Shown piece by piece: positions 28,173-35,819 of a stretch of DNA of 64,000 bases. The stretch spans positions 682,001 to 746,000 of the forward strand of contig NZ_JACVON010000002.1 of NCBI RefSeq assembly GCF_018882385.1, given 5' to 3'. The DNA comes from Polynucleobacter sp. 30F-ANTBAC (GTDB lineage: Bacteria; Pseudomonadota; Gammaproteobacteria; Burkholderiales; Burkholderiaceae). The translations under genes and the position numbers were made by a program. The notes beneath the pieces were generated by a model, which was not told the origin of the DNA, did no database searches, and worked only from the letters and a program-made list of their open reading frames with translations. Position 1 is the first letter of the stretch, and each line of letters starts with the position of its first letter.

Positions 28173-28694
28173 ATAGCTACTGAGAAAACACATCGTATCA
28201 ATCGGGAAATTACTGCCTCCGAGATACGATTGATTGGCAACGACAGTGAACCATTAGGTGTTGTTTCACTGCCCGAAGCTTTAAAACTGGCTGAAGAGAG
28301 TGAATTAGATTTGGTGGAGATTGCCCCTACGGCAGTGCCTCCAGTTTGTCGTGTGATGGATTACGGCAAATTCAAATACCAAGAAGCTAAGAAAGCTCAC
28401 GAAGCGAAGTTAAAGCAAAAGGTCATCCAGGTGAAGGAAGTTAAATTCCGTCCGGGTACAGATGATGGTGACTACAACGTTAAGTTGCGCAATCTAACGA
28501 AGTTCTTAGAAGAGGGTGATAAAACTAAAATCACTTTGCGTTTCCGAGGTAGAGAATTAGCCCACCAAGAAATTGGTGTGCGCATGTTAGAACGATTGAA
28601 AGCTGACCTAGAGCCGTTTGGCACTGTGGAGCAGTTTCCAAAGATGGAGGGGCGCCAGATGGTGATGGTTCTCTCCCCCATCAAGAAGAAATAA
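28173..28694 (+). CDS. infC: Translation initiation factor IF-3, apparent ATA start
   Basis: Binds the 30S subunit, keeps it from joining 50S too early, and proofreads the start codon. The conserved N-terminus ([21 protein letters not shown]) can only be encoded from the ATA at 28173: an in-frame stop lies five codons upstream, and AAAGGAAA (28159-28166) is placed as its ribosome binding site. No ATG or GTG lies between. A rare start codon is expected, because IF-3 autoregulates by rejecting non-standard start codons. N-domain about 1-75 ([20 protein letters not shown]), linker, then C-domain ([15 protein letters not shown]). The product is 173 residues, the normal size. Confidence 0.95.
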   Translation: MATEKTHRINREITASEIRLIGNDSEPLGVVSLPEALKLAEESELDLVEIAPTAVPPVCRVMDYGKFKYQEAKKAHEAKLKQKVIQVKEVKFRPGTDDGDYNVKLRNLTKFLEEGDKTKITLRFRGRELAHQEIGVRMLERLKADLEPFGTVEQFPKMEGRQMVMVLSPIKKK

Positions 28695-28842
28695 TTACTG
28701 GCAACAGTAATTTGTAGCAACCCGGCAGATGCAAGTTTGACCGGAGAAAGACGAAAGTCTTATTAAGAAGTATGTCTGGGTAATAGAAGTGCAATCGTCG
28801 ATTGCCACCTAAGTCGTACAAATGAGTGAAAAGGGAGCAGTT
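28693..28842 (+). promoter_or_regulatory. Structured infC-rpmI leader with three hairpins
   Basis: The 148-nt spacer holds three perfect small hairpins: ATTACTG-GCAA-CAGTAAT (28694-28711), AGAC-GAAA-GTCT (28749-28760) and GCAATC-GTC-GATTGC (28791-28805). Two are capped by GNRA-type tetraloops. In other bacteria L20 represses rpmI-rplT by binding a leader structure; this spacer is the right place for it, though no known L20 leader model can be checked by eye. Confidence 0.5.
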
Positions 28843-29040
28843 ATGCCCAAGATGAAAACGAAAAGCGGTGCAGCTAAGCGTTTTAGAGTTCGCGCAAGCG
28901 GTTCTATCAAACGTGGTCAAGCGTTCAAGCGCCATATTCTTACCAAGAAGACGACGAAGAACAAACGTCACCTTCGCGGTGCAGTTGCTGTACATGATTC
29001 AGATGTGAAATCAGTACGCACTATGATGCCTTACGCTTAA
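28843..29040 (+). CDS. rpmI: 50S ribosomal protein L35
   Basis: Very basic 65-residue protein of the large ribosomal subunit. Starts [16 protein letters not shown] and contains [23 protein letters not shown], the family core. The ATG at 28843 has AGGGAG upstream and matches the family N-terminus; an in-frame ATG seven codons earlier would add an alien MSEKGAV. Between infC and rplT. Confidence 0.97.
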   Translation: MPKMKTKSGAAKRFRVRASGSIKRGQAFKRHILTKKTTKNKRHLRGAVAVHDSDVKSVRTMMPYA

Positions 29041-29063
29041 CCTCAGACGAATAGGAGAATCAC

Positions 29064-29423
29064 ATGCCAAGAGTCAAACGCGGGGTTACAGCTAGAGCCC
29101 GTCATAAAAAAGTTATCGATGCTGCCAAGGGTTACCGTGGCCGTCGTAAGAATGTATTCCGTATTGCTAAGCAAGCGGTTATGCGTGCAGGTCAGTACGC
29201 TTACCGTGACCGTCGCAATAAGAAGCGCGTATTCCGTGCTTTGTGGATTGCACGTATCAATGCTGCTGTTCGTCAGTACGATGTTACATACAGCGTATTC
29301 ATGAATGGTATGAAGAGATCCGGTGTTGAGTTAGACCGTAAGGTTCTATCTGACATGGCGATCAACGACAAGCCAGCTTTTGCTGCTTTAGTCGCTCGTA
29401 TCAAAACAGTAGTAGCTGCGTAA
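29064..29423 (+). CDS. rplT: 50S ribosomal protein L20
   Basis: 119-residue basic protein of the large subunit, needed early in 50S assembly and often the autorepressor of this operon. Begins [17 protein letters not shown] and contains [19 protein letters not shown] and [31 protein letters not shown] upstream. Confidence 0.98.
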   Translation: MPRVKRGVTARARHKKVIDAAKGYRGRRKNVFRIAKQAVMRAGQYAYRDRRNKKRVFRALWIARINAAVRQYDVTYSVFMNGMKRSGVELDRKVLSDMAINDKPAFAALVARIKTVVAA

Positions 29424-29436
29424 GTAGGGCCCGCAT

Positions 29437-30483
29437 ATGGTTTCACTCGACCAAGTTGTCGAGGATGCCAAGCGGGACTTCGATGGTGCCGCCGATTCGG
29501 CGGCCCTCGAAGACGCCAAGGCACGTTACCTCGGTAAATCCGGATTACTCACAGAGCGTCTTAAGTCGCTAGGTGCGTTAGAGCCTGAGGCTCGTAAAGC
29601 TGCCGGTGCACAAATCAATCAAGTTAAAGCTGCTGTAGAGGCTGCGCTCAATGAGCGTCGTCAAGCTTTAGCGGATGCCGTTCTAGAAGCTCGTTTAAGT
29701 GCTGAAGCGATCGATGTGACCTTACCTGGTCGTGGTCAAGATGTGGGTAGCTTGCATCCTGTAATGCGAAGCTGGGAACGTGTTGAGCAAATTTTCCGAT
29801 CGATTGGCTTTGATGTGGCGGATGGTCCGGAAATTGAAAACGATTGGTTCAATTTCACAGCTCTCAATAGTCCAGAAAATCATCCAGCTAGATCCATGCA
29901 AGATACCTTCTATGTAGAAGGTGTGGATGAAAAAAACAAACCTCTATTGTTGCGTACGCATACAAGTCCGATGCAGGTTCGTTATGCCAGTTCTCACGTA
30001 GCACGTCATGCCAAAGATGCGGTGATGCCGCCGATCAAAGTGATTGCTCCAGGTAGAACCTATCGTGTCGATAGTGATGCCACGCATTCACCGATGTTCA
30101 ATCAAGTAGAAGGTTTATGGATTGCGGAGAATGTTTCTTTTGCAGACCTCAAAGGTGTTTACACCGACTTCTTAAAAACCTTCTTTGAGACGGATGCCAT
30201 TCAAGTTCGTTTCCGTCCATCTTATTTCCCATTCACAGAACCTTCAGCTGAAATTGACATGGCCTTTGGCTCTGGCAAGCTAGCAGGTAAGTGGTTAGAA
30301 ATTTCTGGTGCAGGTCAGGTTCATCCTACTGTGCTTCGCAACATGGGCTTGGATCCAGAGCGTTACATTGGTTTTGCTTTTGGTTCTGGCTTAGAGCGTC
30401 TCACGATGTTGCGTTATGGCATTGATGATCTACGTTTGTTCTTCGAAAACGACATTCGTTTCTTATCTCAATTTCCAGCTTAA
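29437..30483 (+). CDS. pheS: Phenylalanyl-tRNA synthetase alpha chain
   Basis: Catalytic subunit of the alpha2-beta2 enzyme. N-terminal coiled-coil arm (1-90), then the class II core with [28 protein letters not shown], motif 2 [21 protein letters not shown], and motif 3 [18 protein letters not shown] near the C-terminus. 348 residues, full length. 13 bp after rplT. ATG preceded by TAGGGCC only, so the ribosome binding site is weak. Confidence 0.98.
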   Translation: MVSLDQVVEDAKRDFDGAADSAALEDAKARYLGKSGLLTERLKSLGALEPEARKAAGAQINQVKAAVEAALNERRQALADAVLEARLSAEAIDVTLPGRGQDVGSLHPVMRSWERVEQIFRSIGFDVADGPEIENDWFNFTALNSPENHPARSMQDTFYVEGVDEKNKPLLLRTHTSPMQVRYASSHVARHAKDAVMPPIKVIAPGRTYRVDSDATHSPMFNQVEGLWIAENVSFADLKGVYTDFLKTFFETDAIQVRFRPSYFPFTEPSAEIDMAFGSGKLAGKWLEISGAGQVHPTVLRNMGLDPERYIGFAFGSGLERLTMLRYGIDDLRLFFENDIRFLSQFPA

Positions 30484-30502
30484 TTAAGACTGAGCAAACA
30501 CT

Positions 30503-32944
30503 ATGCAATTTTCAGAATCTTGGCTCAGACAATACGTTAATCCAAATTTAACGACTGAAGAGTTGTCGCATGCTTTAACCATGGCGGGTCTTGAAGTAGA
30601 AGAGACGCGCCCTTTAGCGCCGCCTTTTTCACAAGTGGTGGTTGCCGAAATCTTAGAAGCTACGCAGCATCCTGATGCTGATCGTTTACGTGTTTGCAAA
30701 GTTAATGCCGGTGGCGAGACTTTGCAAATAGTTTGTGGTGCGCCTAATGCAAGAGTTGGCATCAAGATTCCGTGTGCACTAGTTGGTGCGCAGCTGCCAC
30801 CATCTGAAGAAGGTGGCAAGCCTTTTGCTATTAAATTAGGTAAGTTACGTGGTGTCGAGTCTCAAGGCATGCTTTGCTCTGGTAACGAGTTGGGTGTTCC
30901 TCAAGAAGCCGATGGCATCATGGAGTTACCGGCTGATGCACCGATTGGCCAAGATATTCGTGACTACTTGAAATTAGATGACACGATTTTTATCATCAAA
31001 TTAACGCCAAATAAGGCTGACTGTTTATCGATTTTGGGTGTGGCGCGTGAAGTGGCTGCAATTACTGGTGCCAAATTGTGTGTGCCTCCCATCAAAACTC
31101 AAGCAACAAGCATTGCTGACAAAGTAGCCGTTAAAGTGGAAGCGTCTGATTTGTGTGGTCGCTTTGCAGGTCGAGTGATTAAAGGCGTTAACGCCAAAGC
31201 CAAAACCCCTGATTGGATGGTTCGTTGTTTAGAAGGGGCTGGCCAACGAAGCATTTCAGCTTTAGTCGATATATCTAATTATGTGATGTTGGCGATTGGC
31301 CAACCCACACATGTTTTTGATTTGCAAAAACTCAAGGGCGGACTAACTGTTCGTTGGGGTCGTGAGGGTGAAGAGCTTGAGTTATTGAACGGCCAAACTG
31401 TTTCAGTAGCGCCTATCAATGGTCAAGCGGTTGGTGTGATTGCGGATGAGCAAGGCTTAGAGAGTCTTGCGGGCATCATGGGTGGTAACCCCACATCAGT
31501 CAGTTTAGATACTCAAGATGTTTATGTTGAATCTGCCTTTTGGTGGCCAAGTGCTATCCAAGGTCGTTCACGTCGTTTTAATTTTTCGACGGATGCAGCC
31601 CATCGTTTTGAGCGTGGTGTTGATCCAGAGGGAACTGTTCAAGCTCTTGAAATGTTATCGGGCTTGATTACAGAAATTTGTGGGGGTCAGCTCTCACCCA
31701 TTGATGATCAAGTGATTCAGTTGCCTGAGCGCAAGCCTGTGCGCTTGCGAGTTGCAAGAGCTGTGCGTGTGATTGGTGTCCCTTTAACAGCCGATGTGAT
31801 TGCATCTTTATTTGATCGCATTGGCTTAACGTATCAGCGTGAAGGTGATGAGGCATTCTTAGTTAATGCACCAAGTTATCGCTTTGATATTGAGATTGAA
31901 GAAGATCTGATAGAAGAAGTGGCGCGTCTCTACGGCTTTGAAAATATTCCAGCCAATCCACCGATAGCTGCTCAATGCATGTTGGGGACAAAAGAAGCCA
32001 AACGTGGCATCCATGGCTTACGTCATGCGGTTGCTGCTAGATCCTATCAAGAAGTCATGAACTTTGGCTTTATTGATGTGGACACAGAAGTTCAGTTAGC
32101 TGGCAATACCAATCCTATTAAAGTGCTTAATCCAATCGCTAGCCAGTATTCAGTGATGCGCAGCAACTTGATTGGTGGCTTGGTACAAAATTTACGTCAG
32201 AACTTAAATCGTAAAGCGACACGTGTTCGTTTGTTTGAAGTGGGCCGTGTATTTTTACGTAATCCTGATGCTGCAGTTGGTGAGCTAAGTATTGCTGGTT
32301 ACGATCAGCCTGTTCGTATCGCTGGTTTAGCGTATGGTTCAGCTAATCCTGAGCAATGGGGTATTGCCAATCGCCCAGTGGATTACTTTGACGTTAAAGG
32401 CGATGTTGAAGCACTTTTGGCGCCTTTAGAAATTAAAGCTCAGCCATTGGAACACCCGGCGCTTCATCCGGGTCGCAGTGCAGAACTGACTATCAAACGA
32501 CGCGGTAAAGAAATCTCACTGGGTTTTGTGGGTGAGTTACATCCAAAGTGGCAACAGGCTTATAGCTTGCCAAGTGCACCGGTCATGTTTGAAATTGATT
32601 GGGCGGCTATCCAAGAAATTGGATTGCCAAGCATTGCGCCGATTAGCAAGTTCCCTGAAGTAACTCGTGACTTGGCTGTTGTGGTGCAGCAATCTATTTC
32701 GGCCGCACAATTAATGGATGCTATGAAGTCTTCCAAGCAGCCTTTGATTAAGAAAATTGATTTGTTTGACGAGTTCAAACCTTCCGAAGGTCGTATGGGT
32801 GGTATGGCTGTAACCGAGAAGAGTTTGGCATTCCGTGTCACATTGTCAGATGAATCAGGTACATTACAGGATGCACAGATTGAACCGGTGATTTCTAGCT
32901 TGCTTGACGCCATGAGCGTAAAATGCCAAGCTAGAATTCGTTAA
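30503..32944 (+). CDS. pheT: Phenylalanyl-tRNA synthetase beta chain
   Basis: Non-catalytic large subunit that binds tRNA and edits Tyr-tRNA-Phe. Domains in order: tRNA-binding OB fold (about 39-150, HPDADRLRVCKVNAG, GMLCSGNELG), B3/B4 editing domain (about 210-385), B5 (about 405-475), the inactive synthetase-like domain, and a C-terminal ferredoxin-like anticodon-binding domain (about 720-813, PISKFPEVTRDLAVVV). 813 residues, normal. Confidence 0.98.
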   Translation: MQFSESWLRQYVNPNLTTEELSHALTMAGLEVEETRPLAPPFSQVVVAEILEATQHPDADRLRVCKVNAGGETLQIVCGAPNARVGIKIPCALVGAQLPPSEEGGKPFAIKLGKLRGVESQGMLCSGNELGVPQEADGIMELPADAPIGQDIRDYLKLDDTIFIIKLTPNKADCLSILGVAREVAAITGAKLCVPPIKTQATSIADKVAVKVEASDLCGRFAGRVIKGVNAKAKTPDWMVRCLEGAGQRSISALVDISNYVMLAIGQPTHVFDLQKLKGGLTVRWGREGEELELLNGQTVSVAPINGQAVGVIADEQGLESLAGIMGGNPTSVSLDTQDVYVESAFWWPSAIQGRSRRFNFSTDAAHRFERGVDPEGTVQALEMLSGLITEICGGQLSPIDDQVIQLPERKPVRLRVARAVRVIGVPLTADVIASLFDRIGLTYQREGDEAFLVNAPSYRFDIEIEEDLIEEVARLYGFENIPANPPIAAQCMLGTKEAKRGIHGLRHAVAARSYQEVMNFGFIDVDTEVQLAGNTNPIKVLNPIASQYSVMRSNLIGGLVQNLRQNLNRKATRVRLFEVGRVFLRNPDAAVGELSIAGYDQPVRIAGLAYGSANPEQWGIANRPVDYFDVKGDVEALLAPLEIKAQPLEHPALHPGRSAELTIKRRGKEISLGFVGELHPKWQQAYSLPSAPVMFEIDWAAIQEIGLPSIAPISKFPEVTRDLAVVVQQSISAAQLMDAMKSSKQPLIKKIDLFDEFKPSEGRMGGMAVTEKSLAFRVTLSDESGTLQDAQIEPVISSLLDAMSVKCQARIR

Positions 32945-32995
32945 TTGACTCAGTTAATATTCTATAAAGAATCTAAAGAAAAGCGGAGACCTGAT

Positions 32996-33295
32996 ATGAG
33001 TGAAGCGGGCACGATTACTAAAGCGGAATTATCAGACGCCTTATTTGACCAGGTTGGTTTAAATAAGCGTGAAGCGAAGGATTTGATCGACGCATTTTTT
33101 GAAACGGTCAGTTCATCTTTAGATTCTGGTGTGGATGTCAAAATTTCAGGTTTCGGTAACTTTCAGTTACGTGAAAAATCAGCTAGACCAGGACGCAACC
33201 CGAAGACGGGTGAGTTAGTTCCAATTTCAGCACGACGTGTGGTGACATTCCATGCGAGTCAAAAGCTGAAAGACAAGGTCGATCCAAAACTCTAA
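32996..33295 (+). CDS. ihfA: Integration host factor subunit alpha
   Basis: DNA-bending protein; forms a heterodimer with IhfB and shapes promoters, origins and att sites. The ATG at 32996 follows GCGGAGAC and gives the family start ([27 protein letters not shown]). The HU/IHF signature [20 protein letters not shown] is at about residues 45-64, including the intercalating Pro in the beta arm. 99 residues. Linked to pheT and followed 12 bp later by merR, the usual order. Confidence 0.97.
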   Translation: MSEAGTITKAELSDALFDQVGLNKREAKDLIDAFFETVSSSLDSGVDVKISGFGNFQLREKSARPGRNPKTGELVPISARRVVTFHASQKLKDKVDPKL

Positions 33296-33307
33296 CGAGT
33301 TGCAATT

Positions 33308-33658
33308 ATGGACAAGCATGTTAACGGCATCACTGCCGGGGAATCCCTCCCTCCAATTCCGGCTAAACGCTACTTCACAATTGGTGAAGTAGGGGAGTTG
33401 TGTGACGTCAAGCCGCATGTGCTGCGTTATTGGGAACAAGAATTTAATCAATTAAAACCTCAAAAGCGTCGCGGTAACCGCCGCTACTATCAGCATCATG
33501 AAGTGGTTCTCATTCGTAGAATCCGTGAGCTGTTATATGAAGAGGGTTTTACGATCAGTGGTGCCAGGATTCGCTTGGGTGAGAGCAGTGCCCAGCCAGC
33601 GAGTGACTCCTCCTTACGGGATGAGTTAGAAGCAGTGCTTCAGATCCTATCCAGTTGA
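33308..33658 (+). CDS. MerR family transcriptional regulator
   Basis: 116-residue regulator with an N-terminal MerR winged HTH (residues 20-88: YFTIGEVGELCDVKPHVLRYWEQEF, then RRGNRRYYQHHEVVLIRRIRELLYEEGFTI). The effector part is short and lacks metal-binding cysteines, so it is not a metal sensor of the classical MerR type. Located between ihfA and tRNA-Pro, a conserved position in beta- and gammaproteobacteria. Its targets are not known. Confidence 0.92.
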   Translation: MDKHVNGITAGESLPPIPAKRYFTIGEVGELCDVKPHVLRYWEQEFNQLKPQKRRGNRRYYQHHEVVLIRRIRELLYEEGFTISGARIRLGESSAQPASDSSLRDELEAVLQILSS

Positions 33659-33679
33659 TACAATAATCAAAGATTTCGT

Positions 33680-33756
33680 CGGGACGTAGCGCAGCCTGGT
33701 AGCGTACTTGCATGGGGTGCAAGTGGTCGGAGGTTCAAATCCTCTCGTCCCGACCA
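33680..33756 (+). tRNA. tRNA-Pro (anticodon GGG)
   Basis: Complete cloverleaf: acceptor CGGGACG/CGTCCCG, D arm GCGCAGCCTGGTAGCGT, anticodon arm CTTGC-ATGGGGT-GCAAG with anticodon GGG, T arm GGAGG-TTCAAAT-CCTCT, and encoded ACCA. Its last 46 bp are repeated at 34714-34759, which marks it as an integration target. Confidence 0.97.
33711..33756 (+). repeat. att-like repeat, copy 1 (3' end of tRNA-Pro)
   Basis: The 46 bp from the anticodon loop to CCA are repeated at 34714-34759 with one mismatch (C at 33736, T at 34739). Tyrosine integrases commonly use the anticodon-to-3'-end part of tRNA genes as attachment cores. Confidence 0.85.
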
Positions 33757-33776
33757 ACCTAACTGGTGAGCTCATC

Positions 33777-34619
33777 ATGAAAACCCTCTTGCTAATAGTT
33801 TTTTTCTCGCTAACATCAAGTATCTTTGCGCAATCTATTCCTTTTCATGCAGAGGGTTTGCATGAACAATTGATATCCGTTGATCTGGGTAGTGGAGTCA
33901 AGCAAGAGGGTGTTTTATCTCTTAAGGTCGGCAGTAAAAAGCCGACGCGATTAGCTGTTATCTTGCCTGGGCATCCATCTGTTGTTAGGCCAGTTGTTGA
34001 GGGCTCGGTGATGACTTCCTCTCAGTTGTCCGGTAACTTTTTAATCAGAGCCAGAAGATATCTAGTTAATGATTCTGTTGCTTCATTAATTGTGGATTGC
34101 CGTTCTGATAGTGGTGAATATTGTTCAAGCTCTTATCAGTCATCATTAAAGCGCCATCAGGATGTTTTGAAATTAATTCAAGAAGCGAAGAAGCAACTGC
34201 CAAGTATTGATCAAGTTTGGTTGGTGGGAACCAGCATGGGAACTGTATCTTCTGCTTTTATGCCTACGCATGAGGCCAATATTTATGCTGGGGCAATTCA
34301 TACAGCTTCAATCACTGAACCATATGGTAGAAATTCTTATCGAGAGCTGGGTGACTTTGACTATAAAAAGTTAAATATTCCACAGGTATTCATTCATCAT
34401 CGTGATGATCCATGTCATATCACCACCTATTCTGGTGCCAAATCTATCTCAGATAAATATCAAATTCCATTGGTAACTGTTGTTGGTGGCAGCGGTTTCA
34501 CTGGTGCTGCGTGCAGAGCTCAAACTGAACATGGCTTTAAAGGTAAAGAAAAAGAAGTCATGACTGCTATTGGCAAAATATTGATGACCGCCAAAGTTGA
34601 GACCCTCTTAATTGATTAA
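33777..34619 (+). CDS. Exported alpha/beta-hydrolase-like protein in the tRNA-Pro insertion
   Basis: The ATG at 33777 (CTGGTGAG upstream) gives a 280-residue protein with a signal peptide (MKTLLLIVFFSLTSSIFA, cleavage before QSIPF). The fold resembles an alpha/beta hydrolase: AVILPGHPS as oxyanion strand, VWLVGTSMGTVSSA with the nucleophile Ser in GTSMG near residue 160, and HHRDDPCH as the acidic loop. A late His-Gly (TEHGFKG) may complete the triad. I do not recognise a specific family. Five cysteines in the mature part could form disulfides, consistent with periplasmic location. The only gene between the two tRNA-Pro repeats, so probably acquired. Confidence 0.85.
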   Translation: MKTLLLIVFFSLTSSIFAQSIPFHAEGLHEQLISVDLGSGVKQEGVLSLKVGSKKPTRLAVILPGHPSVVRPVVEGSVMTSSQLSGNFLIRARRYLVNDSVASLIVDCRSDSGEYCSSSYQSSLKRHQDVLKLIQEAKKQLPSIDQVWLVGTSMGTVSSAFMPTHEANIYAGAIHTASITEPYGRNSYRELGDFDYKKLNIPQVFIHHRDDPCHITTYSGAKSISDKYQIPLVTVVGGSGFTGAACRAQTEHGFKGKEKEVMTAIGKILMTAKVETLLID

Positions 34620-34713
34620 AAGTGCTTATAAATCAATTAACTTAAGTAAGTAGTTTTCTTAGTTAAGTATTAATAAGGTCGTAACACCCCACGTCAACAC
34701 AGCGTTTGCAGTA

Positions 34714-34759
34714 CATGGGGTGCAAGTGGTCGGAGGTTTAAATCCTCTCGTCCCGACCA
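34714..34759 (+). repeat. att-like repeat, copy 2 (partial tRNA-Pro duplicate)
   Basis: 46-bp copy of the tRNA-Pro 3' half with one change: the universally conserved T-loop C is T here (34739). No acceptor or D-arm 5' half precedes it, so it cannot be a functional tRNA. Confidence 0.85.
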
Positions 34760-35141
34760 TTAAACAAAATATTCTAGCGAAAGCGTCCGCTAACAAATTT
34801 TCAAATTTCTGCTTTGGACACTAATTGGACACTAATCGGCGCTCGGTGGAAATCAGGATTTTCGATCACTCAACTTATTACGTGTCGCATACATCATTTG
34901 CACAATACACCAAGCGCATACTTGATAGTCTTCATGCACATTTTAATTGCGTGTAAACCTAGGGTGTAGATAAAAGTGTAAATAATTGATCTACATTGAT
35001 TATTTTGCCAATAAAAATGCAGTGACGTTATTCCGTCAAGTGCACTAAATGTCCCTAGTAGATAGTTTACATTTTCAAACCTCATTTTTATTACTACAGG
35101 TCTAAAGAGGCTCCTCTAAATAAGCCCCGCCTACATTTTTT
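34760..35141. other. Gene-free 382 bp between the att copy and the AbiE-like pair
   Basis: No supported gene. It contains a perfect tandem repeat of TTGGACACTAA (34814-34835), a 7-bp inverted repeat TGTAGAT/ATCTACA (34965-34971, 34989-34995) and several GTGTAAA-like words. The first resembles integrase arm sites; the second may belong to control of the toxin-antitoxin genes. The region looks like decayed accessory DNA. Confidence 0.5.
34814..34835. repeat. Tandem 11-bp direct repeat TTGGACACTAA x2
   Basis: Two perfect, adjacent copies (34814-34824 and 34825-34835), 55 bp after the att-like repeat. Short direct repeats next to att cores are typical of tyrosine-integrase arm-type binding sites; this role is inferred. 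Confidence 0.6.
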
Positions 35142-35819
35142 ATGTTAGTATGCATGAAACTTTATAAAAATTTCATGCAAAATAGGTCAGTTAAAGTATC
35201 CTCAAGTTTAGAAGCCACGGTTCGAGAAGGAGCCTTGGAAAAGTTGCGCTCACAGATAAAGAGGGGGTGCGTGTATAGGAGAGAGGATTTACTGGGTGAA
35301 ACAAATGCAATTGATCGTCATCTAAAACAATTGGTGAATGCTGGTGTTTTAGAAAAACTTGCCCAAGGTTTATATTACTCACCTAAAACCTCGACATTCG
35401 GCAAATTGCCGCCTAAAGATGAGGACTTGGTGGCAGCCTTTTTAAAAGACCGGGACTTTTTGTTATTGTCGCCAAATAGTTACAACTCATTAGGCGTAGG
35501 AACCACGCAGTTATATAACAAGACTGTGGTCTACAACCACAAGCGTCATGGTTTATTCAAGCTTGGAAATCGAAGTTTCGATTTTCGAGTGAAACCCAGT
35601 TACCCTAAAAAATTAAATAAAGAGTTTTTATTCGTGGACCTATTAAACAATCTTGAGTCTCTTGCTGAAGATAAGAATGATGTATTGACTAATGCAGAGA
35701 GGCAGTTGGGTAAGTTTGAAATTGCGACGCTAGAAAGGACAGTCAAGACTTATGGTGCGGTAAGAACCAAGAAACGAGTCTCATCTTGGTTATCGCACGC
35801 CCAATTGGAAAGAGTTTGA
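35142..35819 (+). CDS. AbiEi-like antitoxin (DUF6088 family)
   Basis: Probable antitoxin and autorepressor of a type IV toxin-antitoxin system. The N-terminal winged HTH covers about residues 25-85 (GCVYRREDLLG, DRHLKQLVNAGVLEKLAQGLYY). The C-terminal part is the DUF6088/AbiEi-type domain (LLSPNSYNSLGVGTTQLYNKT, VVYNHKRHGLFKLG). The start is uncertain: in-frame ATGs at 35142, 35154 and 35175 all lack a clear ribosome binding site. The stop overlaps the toxin gene's ATG (TGATG). The coding bias is more AT-rich than the neighbouring ribosomal genes, consistent with transfer, and it lies just after a tRNA-anchored insertion. Confidence 0.88.
   Translation: MLVCMKLYKNFMQNRSVKVSSSLEATVREGALEKLRSQIKRGCVYRREDLLGETNAIDRHLKQLVNAGVLEKLAQGLYYSPKTSTFGKLPPKDEDLVAAFLKDRDFLLLSPNSYNSLGVGTTQLYNKTVVYNHKRHGLFKLGNRSFDFRVKPSYPKKLNKEFLFVDLLNNLESLAEDKNDVLTNAERQLGKFEIATLERTVKTYGAVRTKKRVSSWLSHAQLERV

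Larger units (their letters stand above)
33757..34759. mobile_element. Small tRNA-Pro-bounded insertion (island remnant)
   Basis: About 1 kb enclosed between tRNA-Pro and a duplicate of its 3' half. It carries only one recognisable gene, an exported hydrolase, and no integrase, so it is a decayed island or a minimal passenger segment. Boundaries follow from the direct repeats; mobility is inferred. Confidence 0.65.

Noticed and set aside
28230..28694. infC starting at the TTG at 28230
   Set aside because: It would remove the conserved first 19 residues of IF-3. The ATA at 28173 has a better-placed ribosome binding site and restores full length.
34680..34759. A second tRNA-Pro gene
   Set aside because: Only the 3' half matches. 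The acceptor 5' strand and D arm are absent and the conserved T-loop C is mutated, so it is an att-type duplication.
34894..35085. 63-residue minus-strand frame in the gene-free region
   Set aside because: No ribosome binding site, no recognisable motif, and the composition looks like random AT-rich sequence.
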